DNA from: Elysia chlorotica
Taxonomy: Eukaryota; Mollusca; Gastropoda; Plakobranchidae
Assembly: GCA_003991915.1 (NCBI GenBank)
Contig: RQTK01000003.1
Coordinates: 1,518,995-1,582,994, forward strand
Length of the DNA stretch: 64,000 nucleotides
Reading direction: 5' to 3'
Part shown: positions 10,870 to 24,149 of the stretch, piece after piece
Layout: the number at the start of each line of letters is the position of its first letter
How positions within the stretch are numbered: the first letter of the stretch is position 1
Translations under genes and position numbers: made by a program
The notes under the pieces: model-generated
The model's database searches: none
Told to the model about the DNA's origin: nothing
The model's input: only the letters and a program-made list of their open reading frames with translations

Positions 10870-12430
10870 CACTATCATGATTCGACTTGGTGACAAAAAA
10901 AATTATCGATTTCAAGCGAGCGCGTGATGATGCAGAAGTGCAGTAAATAAAAGTTGAAATTTGAATAGTTTGGCAGCTTCCTGCCTTTTCAAAAAGAAAT
11001 ATCTATAATCACTGATGCATTTCTGCAATGTGGAACTATCTTCTCCAAACCAAACTCGGCATTCCACAATATCTTGGATTCGCTTTAAGTTTATGTTACA
11101 CAATTTAAACTTAACCTGCATTCTTTAAGAATCAAAAGTTTTAAAAACAATGCCTGAAACCGTTTTTTTATTTGGACATGGTGTTATCTTATTTAAACAA
11201 AAGACGATCTTAAACCGCTTCGGTATAAAGGCAATGATACATTTCTACTCTCGCATAAACAAACCCTAAATCACCAACAAAAGGAATAATTTTTCTACTT
11301 CGGTTTCAATGATTTCCGAAAGCGTCAGATTGTGTAAAGAAATAGTACACTATAGATGTAAAATGATTACAAAGTAAAATGTTTAATCGCACTCCTTATC
11401 GCTTTGGTTTTTACGGCGTACTTCCATTTGTATAGTTTTATAAACGACATGTTACACTTAATAATCTTTTTAGATGAACCGAGAAATTAATTTTTTTCCT
11501 AAAAAAATTTACTTTTTTAGTTCTATTAGTATAAACTTTTTATTAATTTACCAGTGACGTAACAAGAAAGACAGGCCAATGCCCTTGAAGCGCGCATCAA
11601 TTTTCGTGATATCTGTGCGCGAGCTATAATTAGACCCTCACATGTCTGCTGACTGGCTTCCGGTAGAGTAATTAACCTATTTCCGCAAAACTATGCCATT
11701 TTGAGAAAAAAATTATGCCAAATTATGCCCCCTAAATATGCAAATTAAGGTTCAATGCGAGCGCATAGCTGAGAGTGAGAGTCTTATCTTCACTCGCAGG
11801 AACTTCCTGTCTGTCTATGGTCGACGCGTTGCTTAGCCTATCTAGTCTATAAAATAGAATATCACTGAACTGAACAAACAGCAGTATCTTAGCGCTATTA
11901 AAGAAAAAACCATCTATTAATGTAAAGGTCAAAGTGTTCTCTAAATGTCGTTGCCATGATGTCAGTGATTGTCCGAATTTTTTTTTTAAATAAGGGGCGG
12001 AGTCATCGAAATCAGCGAAAAAGACTAGCATCAGCTGTGGCTGATAGTAACTAAGATGGCTGCTCTGTCCTCACTATGATTGTAATTTTAAAGGTTTTTT
12101 TTTCTTGTTCCCCTTATTATGCAAAACATGTTTGTTCTGCTTAGTCTGTTAGGTGATACAAATTTAAAAAAAAAATCAGGCATTGTTGCAAGTACTCCCA
12201 GGTGGTTTGAATGAAAGCACGGTCTAGTCGAACGTTTTTTAACTTGACGTTTCCATTTCTTTCAAAATAATTTAGGTGTACCAATAGATTCATAATGCTA
12301 AAAATAGACACACTAAAAAAAAATGGCAAACACGATGACCAAAGTGGTTCAACGACAGCGCGTGCGGCTCATATTTATGAAGTTTCCGGTTCGATCACCG
12401 TTCAGGTCACCTTGTTCCCCTGTGGTTTCC
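10870..12430. other. Intergenic, AT-rich
   Basis: No recognisable gene, element or array. Only short, non-coding-like open frames occur. Confidence 0.5.
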
Positions 12431-12435
12431 CTCAA

Positions 12436-12560
<125 letters not shown>

Positions 12561-12915
12561 GCCCACGTACAGGGATTTGGTGATAAGGTTACTAGAGTTA
12601 AGGTTTAGTTATAATTTTGTAAAGGCTTTTATTTGTTATGTATTAGCAGCGAGTCGAGCCGAGGCGATTACAGCTGACATTAATGAGATAAAGACCTAAT
12701 CGCCATTTCGAGTATGCTATGATTTCTATTAACATTGCCTCGAAATACATTAATGTTTTGATGACAAATTGCGGTCCGCTGGGGCAAAGTTTTCTTATCT
12801 TCAGGCTGATTAAAAAAGCACTGTAAATTCTGTCCGAATCGGGGTTAACCGAAATTATTCTGAGTGCAAATGTGGGTATAACCTGATACAATAATTATCT
12901 CTGCATGTCAAACGT

Positions 12916-13171
12916 TGGGGGGCGCGGTGGTCCTGGAGTAGAACATCGGCTTACGACGCAAAAGGTCCAAGTTTGAGCCCTAGAGATTGTGCTCCCTACT
13001 GGTTGGGTAGGTGTCAGTTTAATGTAAACGGCTGAGATAGGAGTCATGTTATCACCACCCTGTCTGGTGTGTGACAGTACGTAAAATTGTCAGACGTCAG
13101 TCTTGGGGTCCGTCCACAATATAGCCTATATAGTGTTGATGTTGGACGTTAAATCAACTCAACTCAACTCC
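12916..13171 (+). mobile_element. tRNA-derived SINE, complete copy with target-site duplication
   Basis: Same family as 1512-1767: GGCGCGGTGGTCCTGGAGTA head, a body with CTCCCTACTGGTTGGGT and a tail of ACTCA units. The 10-bp direct repeat TGTCAAACGT occurs at 12906-12915 and 13172-13181. The B-box has drifted (GTTTGAGCCC). Confidence 0.85.
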
Positions 13172-13189
13172 TGTCAAACGTCATAGGAA

Positions 13190-13676
13190 CCAATGTTCGC
13201 CAGACTAGGATCAACTGCTGTATGTCTAACCTACTGTCACGATTTTTTTACAACTCAATGGTCTTTAAAATCAACTTTATCTATGCCAACATTTAGACTT
13301 GTAAACAATTCATAATAAAGGTCTGTATGCGCATAGTGTACAGGGTTAATCTAGTATAATATTAATATTGTGTACTTTTGATACAAAAGTTTAAGGCACG
13401 TAATACATTGTTACGTTTATGAAGTTTCCCCAAAAAAAACTCGGAGACGTGATTTCAACCAAGAACATCTTGCTCCCTAGGCAAGGGCACTACTGAAAAA
13501 AACTAAGAGCGCTCCACGCTTTCTTTAGTTAAGATGAATCATTCCAAAAAAAAAAAAAAAAACTGATGACAAACCTGTTTATATGTCACAAAAAGTCGTC
13601 ACATGTGACACCTTTGATTTTTTAAAGCACTTTGGTCACAGATTCAATCATTTATACCAAAAAACAATAACAACAA

Positions 13677-13726
<50 letters not shown>

Positions 13727-15090
13727 GAACAATCTGTGTCGCTAGGTCTTTTCCCAATTTTTATCTAAAGCGAAAAAGAAAATATTTGAGAGGAAATTAA
13801 AACGTATGTCGCGGGGTGTTTTGTAAACAAAATGTGCATGATCAGTAAAGATCTAAGGTTGTAGATAATGTGGGCCTCTATATTAATTCAACTCTAATTC
13901 AGTATGCATAATACACATCTATATTCGATCACGAACTATCAACCTAGACTACCAGGTAGACACATGTCCATTTTCTAATCGTCTTTCTTCCAATGTCAAC
14001 TCTTTAGTAATTAAAACGAAATGACCACGAGAAACTCAAAGTAAGCATCTAACAAAAGTAGAAAATGTATGTGATGCAGACAGGGTATAATAATTGAGGG
14101 GTAATTGGTTTGGCATAAATAGTCATATAAAGGGCAGAAAGAAAATTAGAAGGAAAAGAAAGGGACAACATTTGGAAGCTGAAGCAAGTAAAGATGTAGT
14201 TTGCCTTTACAAAACCGGTCGCGCACTCAGGCTCACTATTATGAACTACTAAATTTTTAAACTGTGGTCTGGCAAGACAACGGAAAGTCGCGCTATAGAT
14301 GGCTACAGACCTAACCAAGACATGGACATATCAAAGTCTACGCTAAAGATTTAACAGGATGTGGCAGGATACCATGGTGGATACCAATGTTATATCGATC
14401 ACGTGATACTGGCACCGACCCAAGCTATAGGGAAAAGCGCGGAGTCAGAGCGGAGATAGAGTCAAAACCTTCCAACTAAAAAAATTACACTCTATCAATG
14501 GAGCACTGCCAACCTCCCACCAAGCCCGAATTCACCAAGCTTTCAGTTTTTTTAGAGTTGGAGGGTGAGGGGGGTGATCTGAACCGGTGCCTTCTTTGGC
14601 TTTCTATCCACAGGGAATAGAGGACACGATCAAAACAAACATGCGCGACAACTCAAATGTCTCTGTCACCGACAGATAAAATACAACATCTTCTTCACCA
14701 GTATAATTTTTAGCAGCATTAGTGAAGACTTCTTAAAAGAGAATCAACTCGTTCTCTGTGCACTTTTGTTCAAACTAAAAACGATGACATCAGTTTTGAA
14801 TGTCTGTAGCTTTAAATACAGAAGCGTCGCAATGCCTGGTAACAAGTAAAATGGAGATAAACTAGTTTTCTTCTTATTATGCAAGCTGTGTGAGTGTGTG
14901 TTTGGGTGGGCTGGTTGTATTTGTCTATGAAAATTTAGCTACAAAGCATTACATTCAGAGCTTTAACCCCTTCCACTTTAGAACCTCCAAAATTAGGTAA
15001 CCCCATACATAAGAGGACCAGCCTCGTAGTAATAGAATGAACTCGCATGGGATCTATCATGACTTGCCTTCATCCTAAACTTTTGTTTTC
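13190..15090. other. Intergenic with a (CAA)n run
   Basis: A (CAA)n microsatellite lies at about 13673-13727. The rest shows no coding signal. Confidence 0.5.
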
Positions 15091-15093
15091 TGT

Positions 15094-15190
15094 GAACGCC
15101 GCCTGTCGCCGTATAGGATCCCCCAGGGGCACCTGGGAGGCGTTAAACTCGGAGAGAACGCCGCCTGTCAGCGCGGTATAGGATTCTCGC
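15094..15190 (+). repeat. Short direct repeat, spacing 62 bp
   Basis: GAACGCCGCCTGTC occurs at 15094 and 15156, each followed within about 10 bp by GTATAGGAT. It sits in a GC-richer patch of unknown meaning. Confidence 0.5.
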
Positions 15191-15194
15191 CCTC

Positions 15195-16590
15195 CCCTAT
15201 AGAGAAAGTGGCTTTAAGGCAGTTTATGTCGTACGCCCGCCACTAGTACGTCATATAGGTCACGTATTTTTAATTTGGAGGTGTGTCCAATAATTATTGT
15301 GATCTAACCTTTGAAAGTTTTCAATTGCACAAAGTCGGCGGCCAGGTGACCTGCTTTGATAAAGTTGTTTGTGAACATTGGTTTGATAAGCGTTATCAGT
15401 AAAAATAGAAATTAATAGTAACATTAGTTTAAAGTGCAAGGCTTGTTCTATATCTTGAACTGTATTAATCTATCTAATCAGTTTCAACCTTTAATATAGA
15501 AGTAAATGAAATGTTGAAACGGTGTGTATCAAGAATGACTAAGGTGCATCAAATACAAAAAAGGGAAATAACTTACAGTGTAACTATCCTATACAAAATT
15601 GTCTTTTACTGCCCTTTGTTATAGTTTCAAGATAATAATTATTTTTATGATCCAATTTTTAAGCTTTGTTATAAAGAGATCTCAAGGTTTATTTCTACTA
15701 AAGTTAAGGTTCCTCGCACATAAGGCAGCTATGCTTGTATGTGTGTTATCATCATATATGATTGACTGTAGCAAAAGTCCAAGGCAGGCTGGCACCCCGT
15801 GCTGTCTCTGTGTGCCAACGACAAACGAAAGATGTCGCCGATTTGGACCTTTCCGCCTTTACTCGACTTCAACAGATTATATACAATTATTAACAGTAAT
15901 TTAAAAACATCGTTTTACAAATCTTTTATAAGCCAAATTTTAATAGGTGGGAGAATTTCGGTAAAAATTAAGGCCGTTTAAAGAACGATCTACCACTCTC
16001 AGTCTGATGATAATGACGAACAATGGATTAAAGTGGATTGATTGTTGCCCAAAATGCCAGTCTCTGTGAAATTGAGTTTATTTTCGATTCAAATTTTTTA
16101 AAATATTTGCTTTCTTTGATTTAAAGATAAAACGCTTTAACGTTGGTTGAATTTCGATGCAGTGACTGATTTGACTGAAACAAAATATAACAGGTTTATC
16201 CCTTTTGTGCGTTGTTTAAAAAGGGATGGGAGAATTAGTGCGCCTATGTCTTTCGATCTTTTTTGCAATACTATAGCACATACTTTAGGTTTTTTATAAA
16301 AGAAATTCATGGGGAAATGAATGATACATGAATGACACAAATAGTACACAATTTATTGACTTTTGTTCATATGTTAGTCCAATACTATTGTCACAAATGT
16401 ATTGCAATAGCTATTTCCTACAACAGAAGCAGTTATCCGTGCACTCGCCCACACACAACATTTATATTTTTCCATTATAGTAAATGTACTTAACCTTGAG
16501 CAAAAAAGCTACTGCTACTTAATTCTTGAGTAGTTAATAACAATATAAATCAATGCGGTATATTGCACTGCCTGCACTTACGATTTCAAT
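15195..16590. other. Intergenic, AT-rich
   Basis: No gene or element recognised. Confidence 0.5.
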
Positions 16591-16593
16591 GAC

Positions 16594-16665
16594 GTGTAGT
16601 AAATTGACGTTTGAGGGGATAATAGTTTATTAGTGTAGTAAATTGACGTTTGAGGGGATAATAGT
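16594..16665 (+). repeat. 39-bp tandem duplication, nearly two units
   Basis: The unit beginning GTGTAGTAAATTGACGTTTG at 16594 recurs at 16633 without change across the shared part. This suggests a recent slippage or small duplication. Confidence 0.8.
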
Positions 16666-16669
16666 TAAG

Positions 16670-17315
16670 TTATATAATTTTTGTGGGTATCAATTTTATC
16701 CGTTCATGGCTATAGCCATGTTTTTTTTTCCATTTACCTTCATAGTTGTTTCTTGCATCTTTTTTTCAGCAGTGTTCAAGTCATCAGTTGTGTTACAAAG
16801 AAACTTCTCTTTCAAAAGCATTTTTGTGTTCTTATTTTTACTGTACATGTTTAATTTTGATCATATTTTTTTTTCTTTGCTTTAATCTAAGCTGACATTT
16901 TTTTAAAGGATTGTTCAGTACCTAATCGTGTGTTTTGCACTTAAAAAATTAATTTATGGTGAAATACAATTAACAAAATCGATATTAATGCGCACAAACA
17001 GCAAAAGGAATAGAGTTTTATAAAACATCCTACTTACATAGACCCAAACGCTCTACCTAGTGAGCAGCCTGGCGTTCCTTTCTTGCGCTGCTTGCCCTGC
17101 GTATCCAAAATAACAGGGAGCAATCCAGTGGGGTTGATAATAACCCATACACGAGTTCAATATATATATATATATATCGTTCCAGATGAAGTGTTACCAA
17201 AAAAATGCCAAGTATATCCTTAATTTAGATTTTAATAAATGATGAGGTACTTACAAATACATTGTTTTAAATTCACTAACATTATTACAGGACAAAAACG
17301 GGGAAAACTGAATTA
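16670..17315. other. Intergenic, AT-rich
   Basis: Contains a short (TA)n run at about 17161-17177. No gene recognised. Confidence 0.5.
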
Positions 17316-17320
17316 TAAAC

Positions 17321-17356
17321 ATAGCCTATATAGTGCTGACGTTGGGCGTAAAGCAA
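17321..17356 (+). mobile_element. SINE 3'-end fragment
   Basis: ATAGCCTATATAGTGCTGAC and the following GTTGGGCGTAAA match the distal body of the SINE family at 1512 and 12916. The head and most of the body are missing. Confidence 0.6.
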
Positions 17357-17485
17357 CAAAAAAAAAACAATAACCTGGAAAGTCACATAACAAAAAGATA
17401 AACATGATGTGGAAGAATGGCAAGAGGTGATCGACAGACAAGGTATTCAAGTAATAGTCTGGGAGGCAACGCAACAAAAGAAACA

Positions 17486-17749
17486 GGCTAAACAAAGAGA
17501 TAGCTTCTTTTAAGTTCAACAAGCCCCCAATTTTATATTTTGATTATTCATTAATATTTCTGCCCTCACTATTACTATTATTATTATAATAATAATAATT
17601 ATTATTATTATTATTATNNNNNNNNNNNNNNNNNNNNNNNNNNNNNNNNNNNNNNNNNNNNNNNNNNNNNNNNNNNNNNNNNNNNNNNNNNNNNNNNNNN
17701 NNNNNNNNNNNNNNNNNNNNNNNNNNNNNNNNNNNNNNNNNNNNNNNNN

Positions 17750-17811
<62 letters not shown>

Positions 17812-18153
17812 TGTACCAGATACACATTGACAGGACAATGGCCAACTGAAATTACAGGTGTTGCAAAATTTAATGTGGTTTTGATTAAAAGAGAAGCTTT
17901 CTCTCCCATCAATGAACAAATCGTTTCGCTTACAGTGTAAGCCAATGATTTTTTTCAGCTTTGATAGGATAGATGAGTTCAAAATATTCAGTGTTACTTA
18001 ATTTTCATAAAAGGTTTACACTTGAAAAAAATTTTCGGGCATTAATCAAACAGATTTTTTAGGTAAGTAGTGAGTGCAGAAATATGTATGAAAAATTAAA
18101 ATATAAAATTGGAGGCTTGTTGAACTTAAAAGAAGCTATCTCTCTGTTTAGCC
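17486..18153. repeat. Inverted repeat flanking an assembly gap
   Basis: The arm at 17486-17570 is the reverse complement of 18069-18153, with about seven mismatches in 85 bp. Between them, (ATT)n on the left and (TAA)n on the right surround the run of Ns, so the whole block reads as a fold-back. It is either a real palindromic element or a misjoined inverted sequence. Confidence 0.75.
17618..17749. other. Assembly gap (132 N)
   Basis: Ns occupy these positions, inside an ATT/AAT microsatellite. Confidence 0.99.
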
Positions 18154-18190
18154 CGTCATTATTATTATTAATATTATTATTATTTCTTCC

Positions 18191-18592
18191 AAAAGGACAC
18201 TGTATGTGATGTTTCATATTCTTTCATCGTGGCTTCATTTGTTTTCCTGCCTCGTTTTCCTACCTTTAAGTTCTTGAAGCTAAAAAATTCTGGTTTTTGC
18301 TGTGTCAAAGTCTTCGTGTGATATTAAACTACCGTCTTTACACATGTCCCTGACGACCAGAATATTTCGCTTGATACAATTTTTTATACAAAAAAGAACG
18401 ATGGAATGCTATCCTGTATGAAACGAAAAAAAAGTATAAAGTGCTTTAATCAAACCACTTCTAATGATAAACGCCATCGTCCTTGTAGTGAATATCATCT
18501 ACATAAATATTTTAAATTCAGTGTTTAGTCTGCATGATGACACAATCACGGATAAATTTGATGACCCCGAGGTCATCAAATATATAAATTAT

Positions 18593-18635
<43 letters not shown>

Positions 18636-18639
18636 CATG

Positions 18640-18717
<78 letters not shown>

Positions 18718-19185
18718 CATACATAGATGCATAAAATAATACATTATAAAACACTTTTACTTTTTCTCGAAAGTTGTGAATCCAACCTCTCCTAGGTGTC
18801 ACGTCTTGGTCGCATGATGAGTGAAGTAATATACAGAAAAATTTTAAAGTTCACAAATGTTACGTTTTTGTAAGAGATTTGAACAGTTTTCAAATTATAA
18901 ATTAGAATGACAAATGGCTTATTTGGTTTTATTTCCACATCAAAATAAAAAATTTAACATGCAGTACATAATGATTTTTGCGACAAAAATACCTACAATT
19001 AGCATCGTTTTTAAACACATCTCTTTATGTATTGAAAAATGAAAAGGTATAGTACCGTGTACCTTATAACGTTTACCTAGCCTGTGTCACTCTTATGTTA
19101 GTAGATTTCATACGCAAGACCCATCAGTTCACTCTATTCTTTACTGTCCTTATTTATATAGCTCTCTGCCAATTGGCAATGTCAC
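18191..19185 (+). repeat. Old tandem duplication, copy 1
   Basis: Blocks here recur in the same order in 19206-19746: AAAAGGACACTGTATGTG, TTCTTGAAGCTAAAA, AACGCCATCGTCCTTGTAG, GGTGTCACGTCTTGGTCGC and GCTCTCTGCCAATTGGCAA. Copy 1 carries two extra stretches, one of them with the ATAG microsatellite. Divergence by eye is around 10%. No coding capacity was recognised. Confidence 0.7.
18594..18722 (+). repeat. (ATAG)n microsatellite
   Basis: A tetranucleotide run with one ACATGT interruption. It lies within the extra stretch of duplication copy 1. Confidence 0.95.
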
Positions 19186-19205
19186 ATTACTTTTTTTTTT
19201 ATCCC

Positions 19206-19746
19206 AAAAGGACATTGCATGTGTTGTTTCATGTTCTTTGATTGTGGCTTCACTTTTTTTCCTGCCTTGTAGTTCTTGAAGCTAAAATAATCTGGTTTTT
19301 GCTGTGTCATTTCTCTCTATTTTTTTAGGTATCATATTGTAGATTAAATTATAATTTAGTAGCAAGCTAGGACAGTATTGATGTTGCCTGACATATTTCA
19401 CTTGATACAATCTTATATAAAAAGAACGACGGAATGCTATCCTGTGTTAAACGAAAAAAAAATGTAAAGCGCTTCATCCAAACCACTTCTAATGATAAAC
19501 GCCATCGTCCTTGTAGCGAATATAAGTTGTGTATCCAACCTGTCCGAGGTGTCACGTCTTGGTCGCGTGATCAGTTTTTAAACACAGCTCTTTATGTGTT
19601 GAAAAATGAAAAACTATAGTACAATGTACCTTATAACGTTTACCTAGCCTGTGTCAATCTTCTGTTAGTAGATGTTATAAGCAATACCCCTCAGTTTATT
19701 CTTTACTGTCCTTATTTATGTAGCTCTCTGCCAATTGGCAATGTCA
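19206..19746 (+). repeat. Old tandem duplication, copy 2
   Basis: The shorter partner of 18191-19185. It lacks the ATAG-bearing insert and a second stretch of about 190 bp. Confidence 0.7.
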
Positions 19747-19988
19747 TCTTTTCGTCTTTGTTTTGATCTTCCTTGTGACCTTCCAGCTTTTACACTTGCC
19801 ATTCTGTTGAGTGTCTTGTCCATCTATTGTATTTCAAAATGTTCCATGTCTGGCCCATCTCCTCTTTTTTTGGGTCATATTTTGTTTTGTTAATATATCA
19901 TGAAGTTATGTTTTCCAATATAACCAACGTTTATGAAAATATGTGCAAATATAAATTTAATTGTTAAGTTTTTTGGGCAAATACGAAG

Positions 19989-20699
19989 AGGAAACTCTTC
20001 CTCACACCAGCATTCTGGAAGTGTCGGACTCGTGAATGCGCAACTGCCACTGCCCGTTACGCTTCCCTTTCTATTGTAGTCAGAAAAAAGCCTAAAGAAT
20101 GCAGTGGCACCTCTCAAAGGCTGTGATTAATGTGGTGTAAAGCCAGGTACTGCTGATGCAATATCCTGTAAAAATCCCTGTTGCAAAGAGAACAATAATA
20201 GATATTTATTCTGAACACAGCGCTTTGTAAACTATGCCGAAAACTTGAGAGGGTTGGAGGAAAAAAAATGTTGGACCGGGAGGAGGGGGGGGGGGGGGGA
20301 GGTTGGAGGAGGAGGACGAGGTGGTGGTTTAGTTGAAAATTGTTTGCAATGACTGTCATCAAAGGTAGCAGTGGTAAATTTTTCTTGCGATATCTTTATT
20401 TTTTTATAATTACAAAATTGTATGTGTTAACCATATCCACCCTAGCTGCAAAGATGACTGTGAAAAGCACACGTTTAGTGAAACCGAGATTGATTTCGTT
20501 AAATTTGAATTTTCATGGCTTAGTTTTGTTATACAAGTTATGTATGTACCTCGTCGTCTATCTCCAAAGTGTTCACATGTATTTCACTATCTCTCTTACT
20601 CTATGTAAGGGAGATAGTGAAATACTCTTAATTCACGCACCGCTCTCTATTTTCTCGCCATCTGTGAATCAGGAGCATCTTCTCACTTCCTTCATCCCA

Positions 20700-20700
<1 letters not shown>
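19989..20700 (+). repeat. Dispersed ~700-bp repeat, copy 1
   Basis: Near-identical to 28429-29105 from AGGAAACTCTTCCTCACACC to the start of a (GTCT)n array. This copy has an extra G-run segment near 20275-20300. A conserved 43-nt hairpin lies about 80 bp before the microsatellite. The 3' boundary dissolves into the microsatellite in both copies. No protein is encoded. It could be a non-autonomous transposon with a microsatellite terminus (Helitron-like or the 'pearl' type of bivalves), but the class is not proven. Confidence 0.75.
20581..20623 (+). other. Strong hairpin in repeat copy 1
   Basis: ATTTCACTATCTC-T-CTTAC pairs with GTAAG-G-GAGATAGTGAAAT around a TCTAT loop: about 18 base pairs with a single mismatch. 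It is preserved base for base at 28987-29029. Confidence 0.85.
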
Positions 20701-20886
<186 letters not shown>

Positions 20887-21071
20887 TTCCCTCACTCGTT
20901 CTTATTCTCCACCACTCTCCAACTCGTTTCAAATTCTCCAACTCTCCTCTCCTAAAATGTAGGTACATGTAAGCCACCCAACTCTTGTGTGTTCGAAACA
21001 TGCTGCTGTGGTTTTCAAACCGAACCTGCCGTTAATGTGCTCAGCTTACGTATGGTGTGACGCCACAGCAA

Positions 21072-21254
21072 ATGAAGCGCACACCTACTATCAATGAATT
21101 GCTTAATGTACCTAAGTACCAGACACTGGATACAAAAACTCCTCCGCTAATGGCTTCTCAAGAAGAATTTAACAACACTGAGGTGACAATTGCCACCCAT
21201 GATGTTAAATCACCTATTAAAAGAGAATGGGTCAAGACACAGTCTAGTTTTTAA
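21072..21254 (+). CDS. Hypothetical 60-residue open frame, possible terminal exon
   Basis: From ATG 21072 the frame reads MKRTPTINELLNVPKYQ and ends ...KTQSSF before TAA. Composition is balanced and hydrophilic, unlike the surrounding microsatellite-derived frames. CCACAG, a possible splice acceptor, lies just before the frame at 21063-21068. No family is recognised and no upstream exon was found, so chance or a decayed element is at least as likely. Confidence 0.15.
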   Translation: MKRTPTINELLNVPKYQTLDTKTPPLMASQEEFNNTEVTIATHDVKSPIKREWVKTQSSF

Positions 21255-21259
21255 ATACT

Positions 21260-22165
21260 CGGTCTTGTCTCTCATGGAGTTTCACTTCGTTTTGAGTAAT
21301 ATGACTACATCGTCGTTCCCGTGACACAAGAAAGTCCTAGTCCTTCGTCATGATTTATATTCTTTACGCTAAATCATGGCACTTTCAGGGCCATAAAATA
21401 ATACTTAGTCGTGGCAGAAGAAAGAAATGTTTCACAAACTTATAAGTCCCACTTAGAAGAAAAAAAGAAAAGATTAATGTAAATGTAAAAGCTTACCTAA
21501 GGGTGAAGAAAAGTAATGCAATGGTTTGTAGTTCATACTATATAGATAAATGAAGGTGTGTATGTATATCATTGCCGTTGTTTAAGCTTTGGGGTAAGGC
21601 TGGAGAGCTATTAATGGATAAGTTGAACAATCGCCTTTGCTGAAACAGCATGTTGATATAAACAGTCTTTTGTTAAAGTAATTTTTAAGATTATAATTAT
21701 TGGACTTGAAAATGTATGATCATAGAAAACTCAGTGACAAGTAATTGTATAGTTATCTTGTAAGTTAACATAAAAATCATACAAAGCGTTTTAGCAACTA
21801 CTATAACGTTTTAAAGGAAAACAAAGGATTTCAAAACTATTTGTTTTTGTTTTATCTGACCTTTTCAGTATTATAGAAAATCTCTTCAATTATTTCAAGA
21901 TTTGTTTTTATTTGTTTTGGTTTTGCATTTCAACGGAGTTATCAATACAGTTTTGCAGTGAGAGATAAACAGTCGAAATTAATCACATTATGCAATATCT
22001 TTTTAATTTCATAAGCGTATGCCGTAAACAAAGTTAAAGGGAAAAGAGAAAAGAAAAATAAACAAAAGAAACGAAATGGAATTAACTAATAGCAGTTCCT
22101 TCAAAAATATTGACATTGCAAGAACAGCACTTAACGGAATGCCCTGATTTACTGCTTCTGACTTA
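21260..22165. other. Intergenic, AT-rich
   Basis: No gene or element recognised. Confidence 0.5.
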
Positions 22166-22167
22166 AG

Positions 22168-22472
<305 letters not shown>

Positions 22473-22479
22473 AAAGTGA

Positions 22480-23075
22480 ATGCACCCACAGTTCTGTGAT
22501 AGAAACTCTATAATCCAACTGAATGAAAAAAAAATTTAGAAAAAGCAACTTGTTCGCCCCCGATACTGAAAACACATAACACTTGACGAAGTTGACGACC
22601 AAATCCTAACCGCTAAAAACATAAGTTGACAAAGGGGACATAGCACTTAAGTGAGAAGCGGTAAATCAGAAGCCAGGTATTTCAGAACACAAACAAAGCC
22701 TTTATACAATGAAGGAACTATGACGTCAATAAAACGCTAATGCCATTTATGAACCTTTCACATTGGAATCTTCATTGTTTTGTTGGAACTGAATGAAAAG
22801 GGTAACTCTAAGAGATGCTGGTAATTTTATTGTCTTGTGTGTTTATTTATCTTACTCGTTTATTATTGGGCTGTTTCTCGACAGGGCAATATAATCTTCT
22901 GTTTTATAACTTTATCGAGTGAACCAAATGGCTAGGTAGCTCACTGTTTTGATCAGGCGGCCAAGAAAAATAAATCCCAGCTGGCTTATCTGGTAGAGCC
23001 CGGGCTTCTTTTTGGGTGGTCTATAAACAGTTCTACCCCACAAGCTTTATTTGGAGAGTTTGGTTGTTTCGCTAC
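22480..23075. other. Intergenic; possible truncated tRNA-like head near 22978
   Basis: CAGCTGGCTTATCTGGTAGA at 22979-22998 looks like the 5' part of a tRNA-derived SINE, but no B-box follows. The rest is unassigned. Confidence 0.3.
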
Positions 23076-23077
23076 TT

Positions 23078-23290
23078 ATCGTCCAACTTCAGAACTATAT
23101 AGGCTATAATGAGGACGGACCCTAAGACTGACATCTGATAATTTTACGTGCTGCCACATAGGAGCCAGGGCGGGAAGACTTTGACTCCTATGTCAGCCCG
23201 GTGCATTGATCCTTTTGAAGCCATCGTTGGTTTCGAACTGCGGAACTTACTATAATGAGACCAAGGCTCTACCACTTGAGCCATTTCTTC
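23078..23290 (-). mobile_element. Diverged tRNA-derived SINE, reverse orientation
   Basis: Reading the minus strand gives a tRNA-like head (CTCAAGTGGTAGAGCC, then GGTTTCGAAC in the complement), and then the shared body and 3' segment. The middle differs from the complete copies, so this is either a subfamily or a patched older copy. Confidence 0.65.
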
Positions 23291-23299
23291 CTGATTGTT

Positions 23300-24050
23300 G
23301 TTTCTTTTTTCTTATTGTATATTTATTTCTTTTACCCTACTATTCATAGATGTAAATTACAATAAATGTACTCCATTCAAGCTATAGTGTTTAATTTCCT
23401 TTCTTTCTGTCTGAGGAGCCAGTGGATTTTGGGCCCTTTGGCCTCAACTTTTATCCCAGGAATAATAAATATTTGTCGCATTTTGTGAAATCCTCTGACA
23501 ACCATAATACTTCGCCATGAATAAGGCGAAGTTTTAACAGTCTGCAGTTTTCTCTTGTGCTGGATCTTGAACTAAATTTTGTTAAAAAAAAAAGAAGTCA
23601 GATAATAGAGACGAGTTTTATCCTCATGAAAACTGACATGAGCGGGATCCAGTCTTGTACTTACCAAGGTTTAACTACAATAATTATATAAAATAATTAA
23701 AACCAAGTTCTTCAGTATGATATAATGTAAAAAAGGGGTAGTAAGACAAGCGGTGTTATCGGCTTAGACCGCCTACTAAAGGTACTTCTTTTTTTATTCT
23801 AAGCTTACAGCACCATTGTGCTTACTACCCTAGGTGTTATTTAAGAACGGTTACCAAGTAATGGAAGTGAGATCTATAATTAATTAGAATTAACAAATAG
23901 TTACCATCCATCAACATGATTACCTTTTTATCTCCTTGCATCACTCTGGGTGAGTGTAGTGTGTATAGGATAAGGGCGGTGTCCAGATACAAACATAGGT
24001 GGATTTTCATGTGGCCACTCCTGTTGTTTTTATTATTTCCTCTTATATAT
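23300..24050. other. Intergenic, AT-rich
   Basis: No gene recognised. Confidence 0.5.
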
Positions 24051-24059
24051 GTATTGGTG

Positions 24060-24142
24060 TTGTTATATTGAATCAAATGTATATGTGCAGCCAAGAAAAA
24101 ACTCCTTGTAGGATAAAAAATGCGTATCTTATCTTATCTTAT
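24060..24142 (+). mobile_element. Possible non-LTR retrotransposon 3' tail
   Basis: CTCCTTGTAGGATAAAAAAT is followed by GCGTATCTTATCTTATC. A unique end with a short tandem TTATC tail is typical of the 3' ends of CR1/L2-like LINEs and their SINEs. No coding part was found. Confidence 0.3.
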
Positions 24143-24149
24143 CTCTAAG

